Shown: positions 1 through 10,836 of the stretch, one piece after another
How positions within the stretch are numbered: the first letter of the stretch is position 1
How the letters are laid out: each line of letters opens with the position of its first letter
NCBI GenBank assembly: GCA_037976565.1
Contig: CP137667.1
Location: forward strand, 33,177,420 to 33,241,419
Length of the DNA stretch: 64,000 nucleotides
Direction: 5' to 3'
Source of the DNA: Mesocentrotus franciscanus
Lineage: Eukaryota; Echinodermata; Echinoidea; Camarodonta; Strongylocentrotidae
Made by a program: the position numbers and the translations under genes
Notes under the pieces: generated by a model
Database searches by the model: none
Seen by the model: the letters and a program-made list of their open reading frames with translations, nothing else
What the model was told of the DNA's origin: nothing

Positions 1-1392
1 TATATAAATAGTCAGTCTCCCCTTCAATAATCAGAGCCCTCAAAAAAGTGATTTCCTAACTGAACTATACTGGGTCGCAGGAAAACATATATTATGCCGC
101 TCCCGATGCCAAGGCCTTGATATGGGGTTGTCAGGTCAATTTTCCCCTTAAAGCTGATAGAAAAATATGTATATAAAAAAAATAACGACCTGTGGCTGTA
201 CTATACAATGAGTATAAAACTGACAACATTTTTCATCAGGAAGGGGGTGGCAGATCTAGATCTCTGCAGAGACTACAAAAGTGCCTTCCAATTTCGCACC
301 GAGAACGATTTTAGTGTATAATGTTGCTTCAAACTTGATCAATAACAATTTAAAGCCTTAAGGAGTACTTCAACACATTTCAAAATAACATTTCCACAAT
401 GTATAGTCATGCAAGACAGTGAACTCTACTGGGGATAGCGCTACACCTAATGGACGCAAAAATTGAATGGATGAACGATTGATTGATAGATTGATTTTTA
501 AGTATAAATACATGTACAATTATTCACAGAATGATAATGAGAAATAGAAAAAATATAAACTTTTACCGGTGAAAGCTGGTAGTTTTCTTATTTCCATTTC
601 CGTTAGTTCATATAAAGTTGTAGGTTTTTTTCATTTGATTGAGTATGCAATCAAAAGCAAGACCAAAACCTGCTCACCAGTCTCATATTTTTTTAAATCT
701 TTTTTTATTTCTCCAAATGTGTAATACAAACAAAAACATACAATTGAATATAATAACTAAACGTTTTCCATATTGATATGAATTGCTTATACATAAACAT
801 AATTAAACAAAAACTTCTTTGCAGTATATAACTTGGCAACAAAGTGAACTTAAGGTACATAAACATAATTTATAAGTCAATTGCACGTTATTCACTTATT
901 AAAAAAAAAACCTTAACAAATCTGGAGGTTATTTCACTGGTGCAATGCCTGCCCCACCCTGCCCCCCTCCCTCCCACAAACACACACAACACACGCGCAC
1001 GCACACCACACACACACACTACTTACTCAGTGAATGTCTGCTAACTTTCTCAACTGAAGAAAAATATACTAAATAATTAAGTTGACCAGGCCGCACAAAT
1101 AGAGTTATACTTTAACAAGCTCACGATGGAGAGGAAAAACAAATCTTATTTAACCCTTAGCTGCTGCCACTTTAGAAAATGTAATTCCAGCTTTCCCATT
1201 TCTTTTCCTCATCCCTATAATTAAAAATGCTTTTCTTCATTTTGTCTAAAGTTAGTACTTGCCCCCGATCTTGACATAAATATAACATACTTAACCATGA
1301 AAATTATAGTATTACAGATATACTCACGTATGAACACATGAACGCACACACACACCCAAACAAGGCCCGTATCTTTACTTTATCTTTAATAG
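1..1392. other. Region without a recognised gene, upstream of the EGF exon
   Basis: I see no exon with convincing splice sites or domain here. A CA-rich low-complexity tract lies at about 963-1020 and the rest is AT-rich. The EGF exon at 1393 starts in phase 1, so the gene needs at least one more 5' exon; it either lies unrecognised here or before the window. Confidence 0.5.
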
Positions 1393-1494
1393 ATTGTGAC
1401 AAGGAGCTCTGTCAAAACGGCTGGTGTGAGGAGACTCTGGAAAGCTATCTATGCCACTGTTCACCTGGATTTCAAGGGAAACATTGCGATGAGC
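1393..1494 (+). CDS. EGF-like domain exon of a fibrinogen-related protein (gene C, 5'-most exon seen)
   Basis: The exon is bounded by an AG acceptor at 1391-1392 and a GTGAGA donor at 1495. It is symmetric (phase 1 to phase 1), as usual for EGF modules. The translation has six cysteines in EGF spacing, running from IDCDKELCQNGWC to CHCSPGFQGKHC. It is not a calcium-binding EGF, since the usual acidic residue pattern before the first cysteine and the Asn hydroxylation motif are missing. It lies about 4 kb upstream of the next exon in the same phase, which suggests an EGF plus fibrinogen secreted lectin. The upstream signal-peptide exon was not found, so the gene is 5' partial in this annotation. 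Assignment to the same gene as the fibrinogen exons rests on phase and strand and is inferred. Confidence 0.8.
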
Positions 1495-1897
1495 GTGAGA
1501 ACAATATTACAGAGAATTTTAGTTATGATATAGGTTTAAAAAAACATGTTAAGAGTATTTTGTGACCTTTCCTATTCTTTTTATGTCATGTAAGTTTTGA
1601 AGAATATCATAGCAGTAGACCTAATACGTAGTAGTATGGTCTATGGTTTAGAAAGTTTGAATGTGCAGACAGTAGAAGAAGGTATCTTGAGGAGTAAAGA
1701 AAGAGCTGCGTGTTGTGAAACTGTTGTCAGGTCTGATAGAAAAAACATAAGTCCCCCTTGTCCCTTGATAAATCCCTCATTAAAGAGAGTGTATCCCTTT
1801 TTTAAAGCGTTTTTCAAATTTCATGACATTTGGCACAGATCCGCATTTTCTATATAATATGAAATCGCACAGTCACAGTTTCCGTAAAATGTGAGTA

Positions 1898-2148
1898 GAT
1901 GTGTTGTGGTCTAGTAGATAAGTCCCCGGACTGTGAACCACAAGGTACGGTGCCCGAATCCCTGCCGCATCACTAACGTCCTCTGGAAAGATATTAATCT
2001 ACATTTGCTACACTCGACCCAGGTGAGGTTACTGGGTACCTGGTATGAATTAATTCCTTGAAATGATATAGAGACATATCTGACAGACATGAGAACCCAC
2101 TATCATTATTAATATTATTATTATCATTATTATCATTATGAAGGGGTA
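1898..2148 (+). mobile_element. tRNA-derived SINE, family 1
   Basis: An A-box-like segment (TGGTCTAGTAGATAAGTC) and a B-box-like segment (TGCCCGAATCCC) stand in tRNA spacing. A non-tRNA body with CTACACTCGACCCAGGTG follows, and the copy ends in an (ATT)n run at about 2104-2140. The same body recurs on the minus strand at 32118-32410 and about 21270-21390, and its 3' part at about 49478-49590, which shows it is a dispersed family. Confidence 0.75.
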
Positions 2149-2149
2149 T

Positions 2150-3267
2150 GCCCTTAACATCATTGGCTTTAATTTCATAATTGACACTAATTAATGGGTA
2201 CGCAATTTTTTGTCAATTTTACAAGAACCCATTAATTCTAATCGTCAGACTTGCAATGTTGTTTTAGGTGTCGTTTATAGGCCGCCACAAAGTAATCTAA
2301 ATCTCTTTTTAGATGAAGTACACAATATTCTGTCAATTACACTACTTAATAACAAGACAATTTTTCTTATGGGTGATTATAATCTGAACTTGCTCACTTG
2401 CGATGGAAATAGCTGTATTGATGATTTTTTGAACCTGTTGGTGTCCTTTTCATTGATGCCTTTAATCACTAAACCTACAAGAGTGTCTGAAAATTTCTCT
2501 ACTCTCATTGACAATATCTTCACTAATTTGCAACCCTTTCCAGATGCTGGCATCATTATTTCTGATCTATCTGACCATTTTCCTATTTATGCCAAGATAC
2601 CATTGAGTAAACCCTCTTCCATTACTAGGCAAAACAAGCATGCCCGTAGGAACAACCCCGTAGGAACAACCCCGAAAATATTGCAAAGCTTAAGGAAGCC
2701 CTAATTGCAACTGACTGGAGTGATGTTTTGCTTGATCAAAATGTTGATAGCTCTTTTGATAACTTCTTTGAAAAATATATATTGCTGTATGATGACAAAA
2801 TACCTATATGTAAAAGTGATAGCGGAAATCACAGGAAAATCCCCCGAATGCCATGGATTACAAGATCGCTAATGAAGTCGATCAATAAGAAAAATAAGCT
2901 ATTTTATAAATACAAGACAACTAAGTCAGAACAGTCACGCTTGAATTACACTAAATATCGGAACACCTTAACTACAACATTACGTGTTTCAAAGAAAAAT
3001 TACTATTCCACTCAATTTCAGGCAACCTTGAATGATATAAAAGGAACATGGAAGGTCATCTAAAATATTTTTAGAAGAAACAGTAAATCATCCAGCATAA
3101 GATCTCTGCAAATTGATGGAGAATTAGTAGATGATACAAATTCTATTGTTGAAAAGTTCAATAATTATTTCTGTAGCATTGGTCCGAATTTGTCGGAGGG
3201 TATTCCAAATTGTGATAAATCGTTCCATGACTTCTTTAAAGAACCTAACCAGCAAAGTTTGTTTTAA
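2150..3267 (+). pseudogene. Degenerate non-LTR retrotransposon (LINE) endonuclease and linker region
   Basis: The conceptual protein has the marks of an apurinic-type (EEP) endonuclease of LINEs: GVVYRPP at about 2262, FLMGDYNLNLL at about 2371, a TLIDNIFTN motif and SDLSDHFPIYA near 2560-2595. It continues into the usual linker before reverse transcriptase (PWITRSLMKSINKKNKLFYKY near 2860). The frame is broken: a 14-base tandem duplication at 2647-2674 shifts it before 2704, and a stop at 3061-3063 ends the next stretch although a shifted frame stays LINE-like to about 3265. Reverse transcriptase is absent, so this is a dead 5' fragment. The clade looks CR1/L2-like, but that is uncertain. 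Confidence 0.85.
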
Positions 3268-3314
3268 TGCCATCAAATTCTAGCTTTGCTCAAATTTCTT
3301 TTGTTGTGATTGTC

Positions 3315-3475
3315 TTCACCCACACCAATCCGCAAACACGCACACTCCCATACATATACTCCCATTCACGCATGCACACGCACCCACCCACCCCTTCCCC
3401 CAACACACGCACAACACACGCACCCACACCTCACACACACACACACTCGCACATACACACACACCCCCACGTGCT
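3315..3475. repeat. CA/CAC-rich low-complexity tract
   Basis: Imperfect repeats of CACACGCA and CACCCACC. Open frames on both strands here consist of low-complexity sequence and were not called as genes. Confidence 0.85.
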
Positions 3476-3736
3476 ATTAGCGGCGAACCACTCATACATA
3501 TAAGATAATAATAATAATAATAATAACAATATTTATGAAGCGCAACATATCCATCTCTAGAGATGCTCAAGGCGCATACAAAAAATTTAAATTTATATTA
3601 GGAATTTAACATACTTAAGATTAAAGAAATATCAAATATTAACTTACATGTAAATTCATCATGGCATCGACATGGTATATACAATGTGGCACAGGGTGAT
3701 TATTTGGCATGCATTGTATAAAGAAAACATTGAAAT

Positions 3737-4060
3737 TTAACAATATGCATTTAGCATCAGGTGAGTTTTAAGCCCAATTTTAAAAGTAGAAAGAGTGTTG
3801 GCCGTCTGAATAGAGAAAGGTAACTTATGCCACAAAGAAGGAGCGGCTGATGCAAATGCTCGATCCCCCCCCCAATTTCTTTTGGTACGTATTTCTTTAA
3901 GCCTAACATTATTATGTGATGAACGTAAACCAGAACGACCTGTGGAGTGGGGTGATAGAAGGGATGAAATATATTCTGGAGCTAGATCATTTAGTGCACG
4001 ATAGGTTAAGAGAAGCATTTTATAGATCTGATTATAGATCTTACAATTAATATCATTAAT
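3737..4060 (-). pseudogene. 3' end of a LINE reverse-transcriptase ORF
   Basis: On the minus strand the frame ending at 3737 reads as the typical C-terminal tail of CR1/L2/Rex-type ORF2 proteins: KMLLLTYRALNDLAPEYISS, then LRSSHNNVRLKEIRTKR, then GDRAFASAAPSLWHKLPFSI and FKIGLKTHL before the stop. Only the extreme C-terminus is present. The upstream side runs into an ATT microsatellite at about 4078-4165. This is a 5'-truncated insertion, opposite in orientation to the LINE fragment at 2150-3267. Confidence 0.85.
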
Positions 4061-4097
4061 GTTATTACTTTTAGTTTTATTATTACTACTATTAATG

Positions 4098-4135
<38 letters not shown>

Positions 4136-5139
4136 TATTATTGTTATCTTTATTATCCTCATTATCACTATTTATTTCCTTTCTATGATTCCACAGTTTG
4201 CATCATTCAGTACTACAGACATTCCCCAAACAATATTTGTTTTCTTCATAATAATCTCTTAACCAAATTAAAACAATCGTAATTCCTGAAAATGTCACGG
4301 TGCTACTCGTTACTAACAGATCATTCTGCTGAAAGCGTATTTGCAAATGAATGATTAATTTTTTAAAAGCCGTTTTTGTTGTTGAGAGATCTTAAGTCAC
4401 ACTGGGAAAAGAGGCAAAGGGACATAAAGGGGAAGAGAGAGAGAGGGGGGAGGCAAATGATTCTATCTTCTGTATCCTTGCCGATAAAAAATACAAACAT
4501 ATTTTTTAAAATTTATTGATCAGAAAGAAAGGTTGACGAGACAAAAATGGCAAATAAGATCCCTGTCACCAAGTTGACATTTTGTTTAGTGTCGGCAAGG
4601 GAACTTGGCATAATAAGGAAAACATAACGAGTGGGCTGATCCAGTCACTTTGAAATATTTTTAAAGCGAAAAGGAAAGCAAAACATTCCAAGTGGGCCTC
4701 AATCCTTTGAATTCGGAGGGGGTGTAGAGATCATGGATAAAGTAATTAGAGTAATTTTGGGGGAAGGCGCCCTAAAATGTACCAGCATTAGAAAAGTTTC
4801 GATATTGGCTTTGTGAAAGTTGTTCTTTTAATACATCCTTCCACAATTCTGACAGCTGAAATGCAAAGGGGCGGAGCAATATTTGTAATAAAACGGTGGA
4901 TCTCATGTGACCCCTTGTGAGGTTATTTGATAGACCTGTAGACCATTTCGGAATTACAACATGGTTCAAATGAACCTAAATGTCCACATATATTTTACAC
5001 ATGGAGAATAATCACATTTCATAAACCTAATACGATTGGTGCCCCGTAGGTATCCTCAACACCCCATACCAAAAGCCATAATTGTTTTTGTTATCATTCT
5101 TCTCGTTCTTCTTGTTCTTGTTCTTTTTCTCCTTCTTCG

Positions 5140-5152
5140 AATTATGATGATG

Positions 5153-5187
<35 letters not shown>

Positions 5188-5214
5188 CATCATCACCATA
5201 ATCATCATTCATCA

Positions 5215-5266
<52 letters not shown>

Positions 5267-5289
5267 CATCATCATCATTTTTATTGTGG

Positions 5290-5332
<43 letters not shown>

Positions 5333-5383
5333 CATTATTATCATTATGATCATCATTATCACCATCATCATCATTCATCATCA

Positions 5384-5420
<37 letters not shown>

Positions 5421-5460
5421 CATTATGATCATCAATATCACCATCATCATTATTATTATT
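5140..5460. repeat. ATT/ATC trinucleotide microsatellite block
   Basis: Nearly continuous (TTA)n with interspersed ATC and CATCATT units. Several overlapping frames on both strands encode poly-Ile, poly-His, poly-Tyr or poly-Asn only, as expected from the repeat. It ends about 30 bases before the acceptor of the 5493 exon. Confidence 0.97.
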
Positions 5461-5492
5461 CAATGCTTTCTATGAATCTTGTGTCTCGACAG

Positions 5493-5555
5493 AAGCACCA
5501 ACAGTTATGTCTACGATCGTACCGGCCGAAACGACGCAAGTCATCGCCACGGCCG
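5493..5555 (+). CDS. Thr/Val/Ala-rich linker exon between EGF and fibrinogen domains (gene C)
   Basis: A pyrimidine-rich tract and CGACAG acceptor precede the exon, and a GTGAGC donor follows at 5556. The phase is 1 to 1, matching both neighbours. The 21-codon reading is Thr- and Val-rich (APTVMSTIVPAETTQVIATA) and has no cysteine, so it is a likely flexible, possibly O-glycosylated spacer. The call rests on splice sites, phase match and composition; there is no domain evidence. Confidence 0.6.
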
Positions 5556-5559
5556 GTGA

Positions 5560-5900
5560 GCATATCATATCATTCCCGTTGCACACGAGGTTTCATTTTG
5601 TTGACGCAGGACTGTGTTATTTTTAATCAAATCTATGATGGCTATTAATCTATAAGTCATTTATTCAATGCAATTACGTTTCATTTTGCAATTATTATCT
5701 ATACGGTGTCACCCTCCTACGACGCGTCAAAGACGACACAGGTCGTTAACTCAGTCCTACGTCAGGCAAATGACACCTCCCACTCAACGTCCGGCGTTAT
5801 AAGCACTATATGCCTCTTGCATACGAAGCGCCATTCTACTGACGCATGGCTACGTCAGTGATTTGTGCGGTGTTTGACGCACCATGGGAGAGTGACATTC
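5560..5900. repeat. Degenerate copy or copies of the GTTGCACACGAGG MITE family
   Basis: The block has CCCGTTGCACACGAGGTTTC at about 5574, followed by TTTTGTTGACGCAGGACTGTGT, and further TGACGCATGGCTACGTCAG and TTTGACGCACCATG motifs at about 5838-5890. The same ordered motifs occur in cleaner copies at about 34262-34497, 45615-45815, 53340-53530 and 60310-60535. Boundaries here are unclear and two copies may overlap. Confidence 0.5.
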
Positions 5901-6399
5901 AGGAATTGTCAACAAAATGAATAAAATATGAACAGTACAAGGGTCCTTTGGAATTACTGACTCACACTCTGTAGTCCTTATCTTTTGTGGCACTATATGG
6001 CAGAAAAAATATTGATCATAATAAAATGTAGATTAGAAGGCCATTTTAGTATAAATGTTTTTTTTTTCTCTCAGTGAAATATTTTATTCAATCATTCGGG
6101 ATCAAAAGCGACTTAATGAAATGTTTTTTTTAAAACCTCCTAATTCGCCTTTTGGTATGATCACTCTTCCTATTACTTGTTAACTTGACATTTTCTATAT
6201 TAAGTTTTCCATAGTTTTACACTGTATTTTCAGTATAACACCATCGCTATACTACGTCGAACACTACTGATATTGGATTCTTGTCAAGGGCTCTCATCCA
6301 CACGTAAGGTGCTCAAAGAACTCCGATATTACCTAAGTTATTATTTCTATTAGCTATGCTATCGATTTTGGAGCTCACAAACTTCATGAAGGTCTTTCC

Positions 6400-6600
6400 T
6401 TAGAACCAGTCAGGAGCCCATTTATTACACCTTGTAGAATATATGTTCAATTTAATATGCAAGACATGTATGTCTCCCTGGGTCGGAAGTATACCTTGTT
6501 CAAGGATGTAAGTACCAAGCAAGAATTGAATCCGAGACCTTTTCCTATGAGAGGCCGGTCTACCGAAATTCAATTCTCTCAACTACACCTTTGTATTTCG
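6400..6600 (-). mobile_element. Possible tRNA-derived SINE fragment
   Basis: The reverse strand carries a B-box-like GGTCTCGGATTCAATTC and lies next to a dispersed AAGGTGCTC motif at about 6305 that also marks other SINE tails in this window. No full second copy was found in the window, so the call is tentative. Confidence 0.3.
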
Positions 6601-6606
6601 TATCAG

Positions 6607-6752
6607 TTCTTAGCCTCCCACGTGACTGCGCTGAGATTCAGACTGGTGGACTATCCCATCTCAGTGGAGTGTATCCCATATATCCCGATGGAGCTGGTGA
6701 TGATCCTCTCTTCGTTTACTGTGATATGGAAACGGACGGTGGCCGATGGACG
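6607..6752 (+). CDS. Fibrinogen C-terminal domain, exon 1 of 3 (gene C)
   Basis: Acceptor TATCAG at 6601-6606, donor GTGAGA at 6753, phase 1 to 0. The exon encodes the start of a fibrinogen-related domain: PRDCAEIQTGG, then SGVYPIYPDGAGDDPLFVYC, then DMETDGGRWT. DC and YCDMETDGG are the standard N-terminal hallmarks, and the two cysteines form the first conserved disulfide of the fold. It directly continues into the VFQRRQDGSVDF exon at 7507. Confidence 0.95.
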
Positions 6753-7199
6753 GTGAGAAATGATGATAGCAAGAATTTCATCTTTTTTTAACCTCATCCA
6801 CTTTTAACATGATCGCAAAGACTTTCAAGATGAATTTCAAAAATGAACCTTGCCTTGTGCGTCATTTATTGAAATATGCGAACATTACAATGAAGTATTA
6901 CGTAATCCGAAAAAATCCACTCTCCACCCTGGTGTAAACGGGTATCTGATAATTGCTGGGGTAAATTGAAGGGCCCTACTTGGTTATTGATATTGATTTG
7001 GTCGATTTTCTAAAAGTCTTTGCCATCGCATTCTTCTTTGTCCACAATCTAGACTGCGTATCCTTATCATTGGAGCGAAATCTGGTAACAGCCACTCTTC
7101 TTCGTGCTACACTTTTCAAAAGTAATTCCATAAACTGTGATAATAACGCACATCACATCTTCAATCATTCCTCTCTCAAGTGTTATTAATGTCCTGAAT

Positions 7200-7506
7200 T
7201 AATTATTAATACACACACTCACACACACTCTCTCACTCTTTCTCTCACCTCTCTCTCTTTCTCTCCCCTCACTCTCTCTTTCTCTCCCCCCTCTCCCTTT
7301 CCCTCGACAACTTTATTTATCTTTCTCTCTCTTTTTCTCCCTCTCCCTCCATCTCGATATCTTTCTCTATCTCTCTTTCTTTCTCTCTCTCTCTCTCTCT
7401 CCCTTTCTCTCTCTCTCTCTTTCTCCCTCTCTCTCTCTCTCTCTTCTCTACCTCTCTCTCTTTCTTCTTTCTCTCTCCCCCTCTCCCTCCCCCTCTCTCT
7501 CTGCAG
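7200..7506. repeat. CT/CTTT microsatellite at the acceptor of the fibrinogen exon
   Basis: Long imperfect (CT)n with CTTT and CCCT variants, running straight into CTCTGCAG at 7499-7506, the acceptor of the next coding exon. It therefore also provides the polypyrimidine tract. Reverse-strand frames here encode only Arg/Glu repeats. Confidence 0.95.
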
Positions 7507-7768
7507 GTCTTCCAGCGTAGACAGGATGGTTCTGTTGACTTCTTTCTCTCCTGGTCCCAGTATAAATACGGTTTTGGAAACGTTTCCTCCGAGCATTGGC
7601 TCGGTAACGACAACATCCACCGTCTTTCCCGTAATAAGACATACGAGCTACGGATCGACCTCGAAGACTTCGATGGACAAACGCGCTATGCCACCTACAG
7701 CGATTTCAGTATTGCGGACGAGGTCGCAAAGTACATCCTGTCCCTTGGCAAATACTCCGGAGACGCAG
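7507..7768 (+). CDS. Fibrinogen C-terminal domain, exon 2 of 3 (gene C)
   Basis: Acceptor GCAG at 7503-7506, donor GTTTGT at 7769, phase 0 to 1. The translation begins VFQRRQDGSVDFFLSW and contains YKYGFGN, SSEHWLGND and YELRIDLEDFDGQTRYATY, the core of the fibrinogen-related domain (the usual forms are W.VFQRR.DGSV.F, GFG...EFWLGN and LRIDL.D). The end of the exon, YILSLGKYSGDAG, leads into the loop that normally binds calcium, encoded in the next exon. Confidence 0.97.
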
Positions 7769-7959
7769 GTTTGTTATAGGGCGATCCCCTGCAATGTGTC
7801 TTGTACATTATATTATTCATTTTAATTCATCATAAATATGGTTCCTCGTGGTATCACTAACCTTATGAAATAGTCAAAACAATTGTTTTTTTTTTGTTTT
7901 TTTACATGAAATAAATGAAGTCATGTCGTATTGGACCCATTGCAATGCACGGAATCACC

Positions 7960-8240
7960 CCCAAAGGTACGGTAATATTGTACCACATGATACGTTATAC
8001 GGTTATATGGTAATACGATAGGCTACACTACGGTAATACAGTAAAAAAGGCAATTCTGTAATACCGTAATTTGGTAATATGCATGGTTCATTGTAATACG
8101 ATGAAAGGCCCTATGGCAATACAATCATACATTTATACGGTAATACGACAAAACGGTTATACGGTAATAGTGTCAAAGGGTAATACTGTAGTTCGTTTAT
8201 ACAGTAAATTTACGGTATTACGGTGATATGGGATTATAAC
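7960..8240. repeat. Degenerate GGTAATAC/ACGGT short-word array in an intron
   Basis: The words TACGGTAATA, GGTAATACGA, TATACGGTAA and close variants recur many times with irregular 8-25 base spacing from about 7970 to 8235. It is not a clean tandem satellite. Similar degenerate word arrays with different words lie at about 19195-19320 and 22380-22650. Confidence 0.7.
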
Positions 8241-8595
8241 CATCAAACGCACTCTCACATATGACGAGGTAAACGGCAGCGGTGTTTCATTTGCTTTTTG
8301 TGTTGTTGTTGATTGTTTTTGCTTGCTTGTTCGTTTGTTTTCTTTAACCCTTAAAAGGATAGCAAGTAGGGAATGGAGGGGTGAGAAAAGTATCCATGCT
8401 TAATAACGAATGCTCCTAAACGCATCCGTCTGTTACATCGAGATACAGAAGACACAGCATTCACCGACGGACGGACGGACGGCTTGGTACAATACAAGCA
8501 CACAGCCTCAAGTCGAGTAAGGAGAGATCGTATATTGAACTAATTTATATCATATGTATATGTATACTATAATTCAATTTCTCATTTCTATGCAG

Positions 8596-8843
8596 GTGAC
8601 AGTATGTCGTACCATGCTGGTTATCCGTTCAGTACACAGGACCGCGGTCATGGTAGTAAAGGGGGATACTGCGTCGGTCTTTACAAAGGAGGCTGGTGGT
8701 ACAATAATTGCTATCATGCTAACCTCAACGGCCTATACCTGAAAGTTCCAACAGAGAGGCACACCAAGGGTGTGGTATGGAAAGACTGGCTCGGTTTTAA
8801 ATACTCCCTCAACAAGGCGGAGATGAAGCTTCGCCCGACGTAA
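8596..8843 (+). CDS. Fibrinogen C-terminal domain, exon 3 of 3 and stop (gene C)
   Basis: Acceptor TATGCAG at 8589-8595, phase 1, stop TAA at 8841-8843. It encodes DSMSYHAGYPFSTQD, then YCVGLYKGGWWYNNCYHANL, then LNGLYLKVP and the terminal YSLNKAEMKLRPT. The WWYNNC motif and the second pair of conserved cysteines are intact, including the Asn-Cys step that forms the acetyl-group pocket in ficolins and tachylectin 5. The calcium loop is not: the family form DRDND is DRGHG here, so the second Asp is lost. As a secreted lectin it may act in opsonisation or adhesion; ligand and calcium dependence are unknown. Confidence 0.97.
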
Positions 8844-9115
8844 ATAACAAAGGCCTGTGATAAGAAGGTGCTGGTTTACCGCGGCGTTTCGTAAACACAC
8901 TTAAGAGCACCGCACTGTACATTTTGTATCTTATCACACACAGCTACTCAGCTTTTGTTCCTTTGATAAAGATACGAATTACAACACCCTTAAAACAGTG
9001 TTATTCATTTTCATATTAGTTTAATATGAAGGGAATTATGCCGTCTTGCTGTAATACGTGTTCAAAAATAATCACTTAAATAGATGTTATCCTACATTTT
9101 TGAAAGTTGTTCGGG

Positions 9116-9121
9116 AATAAA
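9116..9121 (+). promoter_or_regulatory. Poly(A) signal AATAAA of the fibrinogen-related gene
   Basis: Canonical AATAAA 273 bases after the TAA stop; GT-rich sequence follows (TGTTGTAGTACTGTTTC). It would give a 3' UTR of about 300 bases. Confidence 0.6.
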
Positions 9122-9474
9122 CACTGTTGTAGTACTGTTTCTTACGTCTGTTTAAAATAAGGAAACCTCAATTAGATAATTTGCTAAATTTTGTCTGGCA
9201 TGATTTAATTATTTTCTACAAGAATTTTAACAACGAAAGAGTTGTAGTGAATTATATCCATGTATTTAGGAAAGAGGCAGAATAGAGACAAATACAACTA
9301 TATTGTTTTTTTTCATTTGCACCTTGGACATACTATTGATATTGAACTGACGTGTTTTACAAACATTATCATTGCTCATACTGTTATTTTCCTTTTCTTA
9401 TGCTCTTCCCGAGGTGTTTCATTTCACATAGTGATCATCATATATTTACATCAATTTACATCTTAAACATAAAG

Positions 9475-9672
9475 GCCCGAATTCACAAAGGATGTTTAAA
9501 TTTAACCCATGGTTTAAACCCTCATTTACATAACCCATGGTTTAAAATAAGCGCAAATTAAGCGTACCTTGCGTTGCGCGCGTCTAATATTGGACCTCTG
9601 ACTTGTGTCGCGCTTATTTTGCGCTTATTTTAAACCATGGGTTAAATTTAAACCTCCTCTGTGAATTCGGGC
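9475..9672. mobile_element. MITE with about 43-bp terminal inverted repeats
   Basis: The left arm starts GCCCGAATTCACAAAGGATG and continues through TTTAAATTTAACCCATGGTT. The right arm is its reverse complement with a few changes (CCTCTGTGAATTCGGGC at the end). The centre has GCGCTTATTTTGCGCTTATTTT. The whole can fold as a hairpin. No coding capacity. Confidence 0.85.
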
Positions 9673-10392
9673 GAATATAAAAGACAAAAGTAATTAATTT
9701 CTTTGTGTTTCGTCAATAAAACACTCTGGTTATTTGCTATATGATATCGTAGTTTTGATTTGAAATTGATAAACAGAATTTTACTATTGTACTGTTTACC
9801 ATCATAGAGAATTTGAATATACATTATTTATATTACCTATTGGCCTAAAGTTAACATGAAGTTTATCACAAAGTTTTCTTTGTTTTTCTTCAATCTAATA
9901 ACCTATAACCAATGCTTTTCATTAATATCTATTTGCTTATGAAAGTAATTATAAAATAAGTTTCCAATAATTTTTCCATAAAATTCGAACCTTATTATAT
10001 TTTGAAAAGTTGTTTCTGTTTCTTTACATAATCACACTGGTCAGTGTCCATCATACGCCATCTGCATAGATTATGTTTGGATGGAAATATAGTATGCAAT
10101 ACTTTAAAATTAATTCATTAGCTCATACTGTTATTAGTATTATTATTACCTTCATTAATTAATTGTAGCAAACGTACTTCATAGAGGAGAGTATATGTAG
10201 GGAGATATAGAGATAGATATCTTACGAACACAGTTCTCGCATTTTTGCATATAAAGTAACAGTCAATCTACTAGTCATCAATTTTAAACAGACACACATT
10301 GATGATGAAATAATCATTAAATATTATTAAGTATCGATTTTCATGCAGCCCCATTCGTTTTCAATACTTATATCATAGTGTAAGAAGCACAT

Positions 10393-10398
10393 TTTATT
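10393..10398 (-). promoter_or_regulatory. Possible poly(A) signal of gene B
   Basis: AATAAA on the minus strand about 440 bases after the stop of the large gene. No nearer canonical hexamer was seen, but the region is AT-rich, so chance occurrence is possible. Confidence 0.35.
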
Positions 10399-10836
10399 CA
10401 TAATAAATTGTTTTTTCTTAAATCTCATATCAACAATCTCTCGTTTATATTTTCGTCTTTGTTCCTACTCTTCGGCAATTCTCAACAACGTCTCATTCGT
10501 ATTTCAATCATTTCTGAAAAGGCAACTCAATGAAGTGTGAAGGTTTCTCGTGTATTGGGAGATAATGGGAAGATGAATTTTAAAAGAAGAGGTATTTCAA
10601 AATATACCACGAGAAAAAAAGGCTATGGGAAGGAAACCGATTGCAACAAGTATACAATCCTAGCTAATACCTCCTTTTCATAGTAATATCTTGTTTCAGT
10701 TTGTCCAATATCAATTTAAATTCATTCGAAAAACATCTTGAGTAAAACAAAATGAGCATTTACTGTATAGATATAAGGTCTCCGGCAGAACTTTATAAAA
10801 CATCCCATGGCCAAGTGAAAAAGCATGAAAGGATGA

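Larger units (their letters stand above)
1495..5492 (+). other. Large intron of gene C, filled with transposon remnants and microsatellites
   Basis: Between the EGF exon and the linker exon lie a tRNA-derived SINE (1898-2148), a degenerate LINE fragment on the plus strand (2150-3267), a CA-rich tract (about 3315-3475), a second LINE 3' fragment on the minus strand (3737-4060) and an ATT-rich microsatellite block (about 5140-5460). No further host exon was recognised. Confidence 0.6.
8844..10836. other. Convergent intergenic region between gene C (+) and gene B (-)
   Basis: About 2 kb separates the two stop codons. It holds the poly(A) signal of gene C, a MITE at 9475-9672, a possible poly(A) signal of gene B near 10393 and otherwise AT-rich sequence with no exon-like segment. 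Confidence 0.7.

Noticed and set aside
5027..5460. Long frames of poly-Ile, poly-His, poly-Tyr, poly-Asn and poly-Asp on both strands
   Set aside because: They are translations of an ATT/ATC microsatellite and occur in all frames at once.
7219..7620. Minus-strand frame rich in Arg and Glu overlapping the fibrinogen exon
   Set aside because: It reads the CT microsatellite and the antisense of a confirmed fibrinogen exon.
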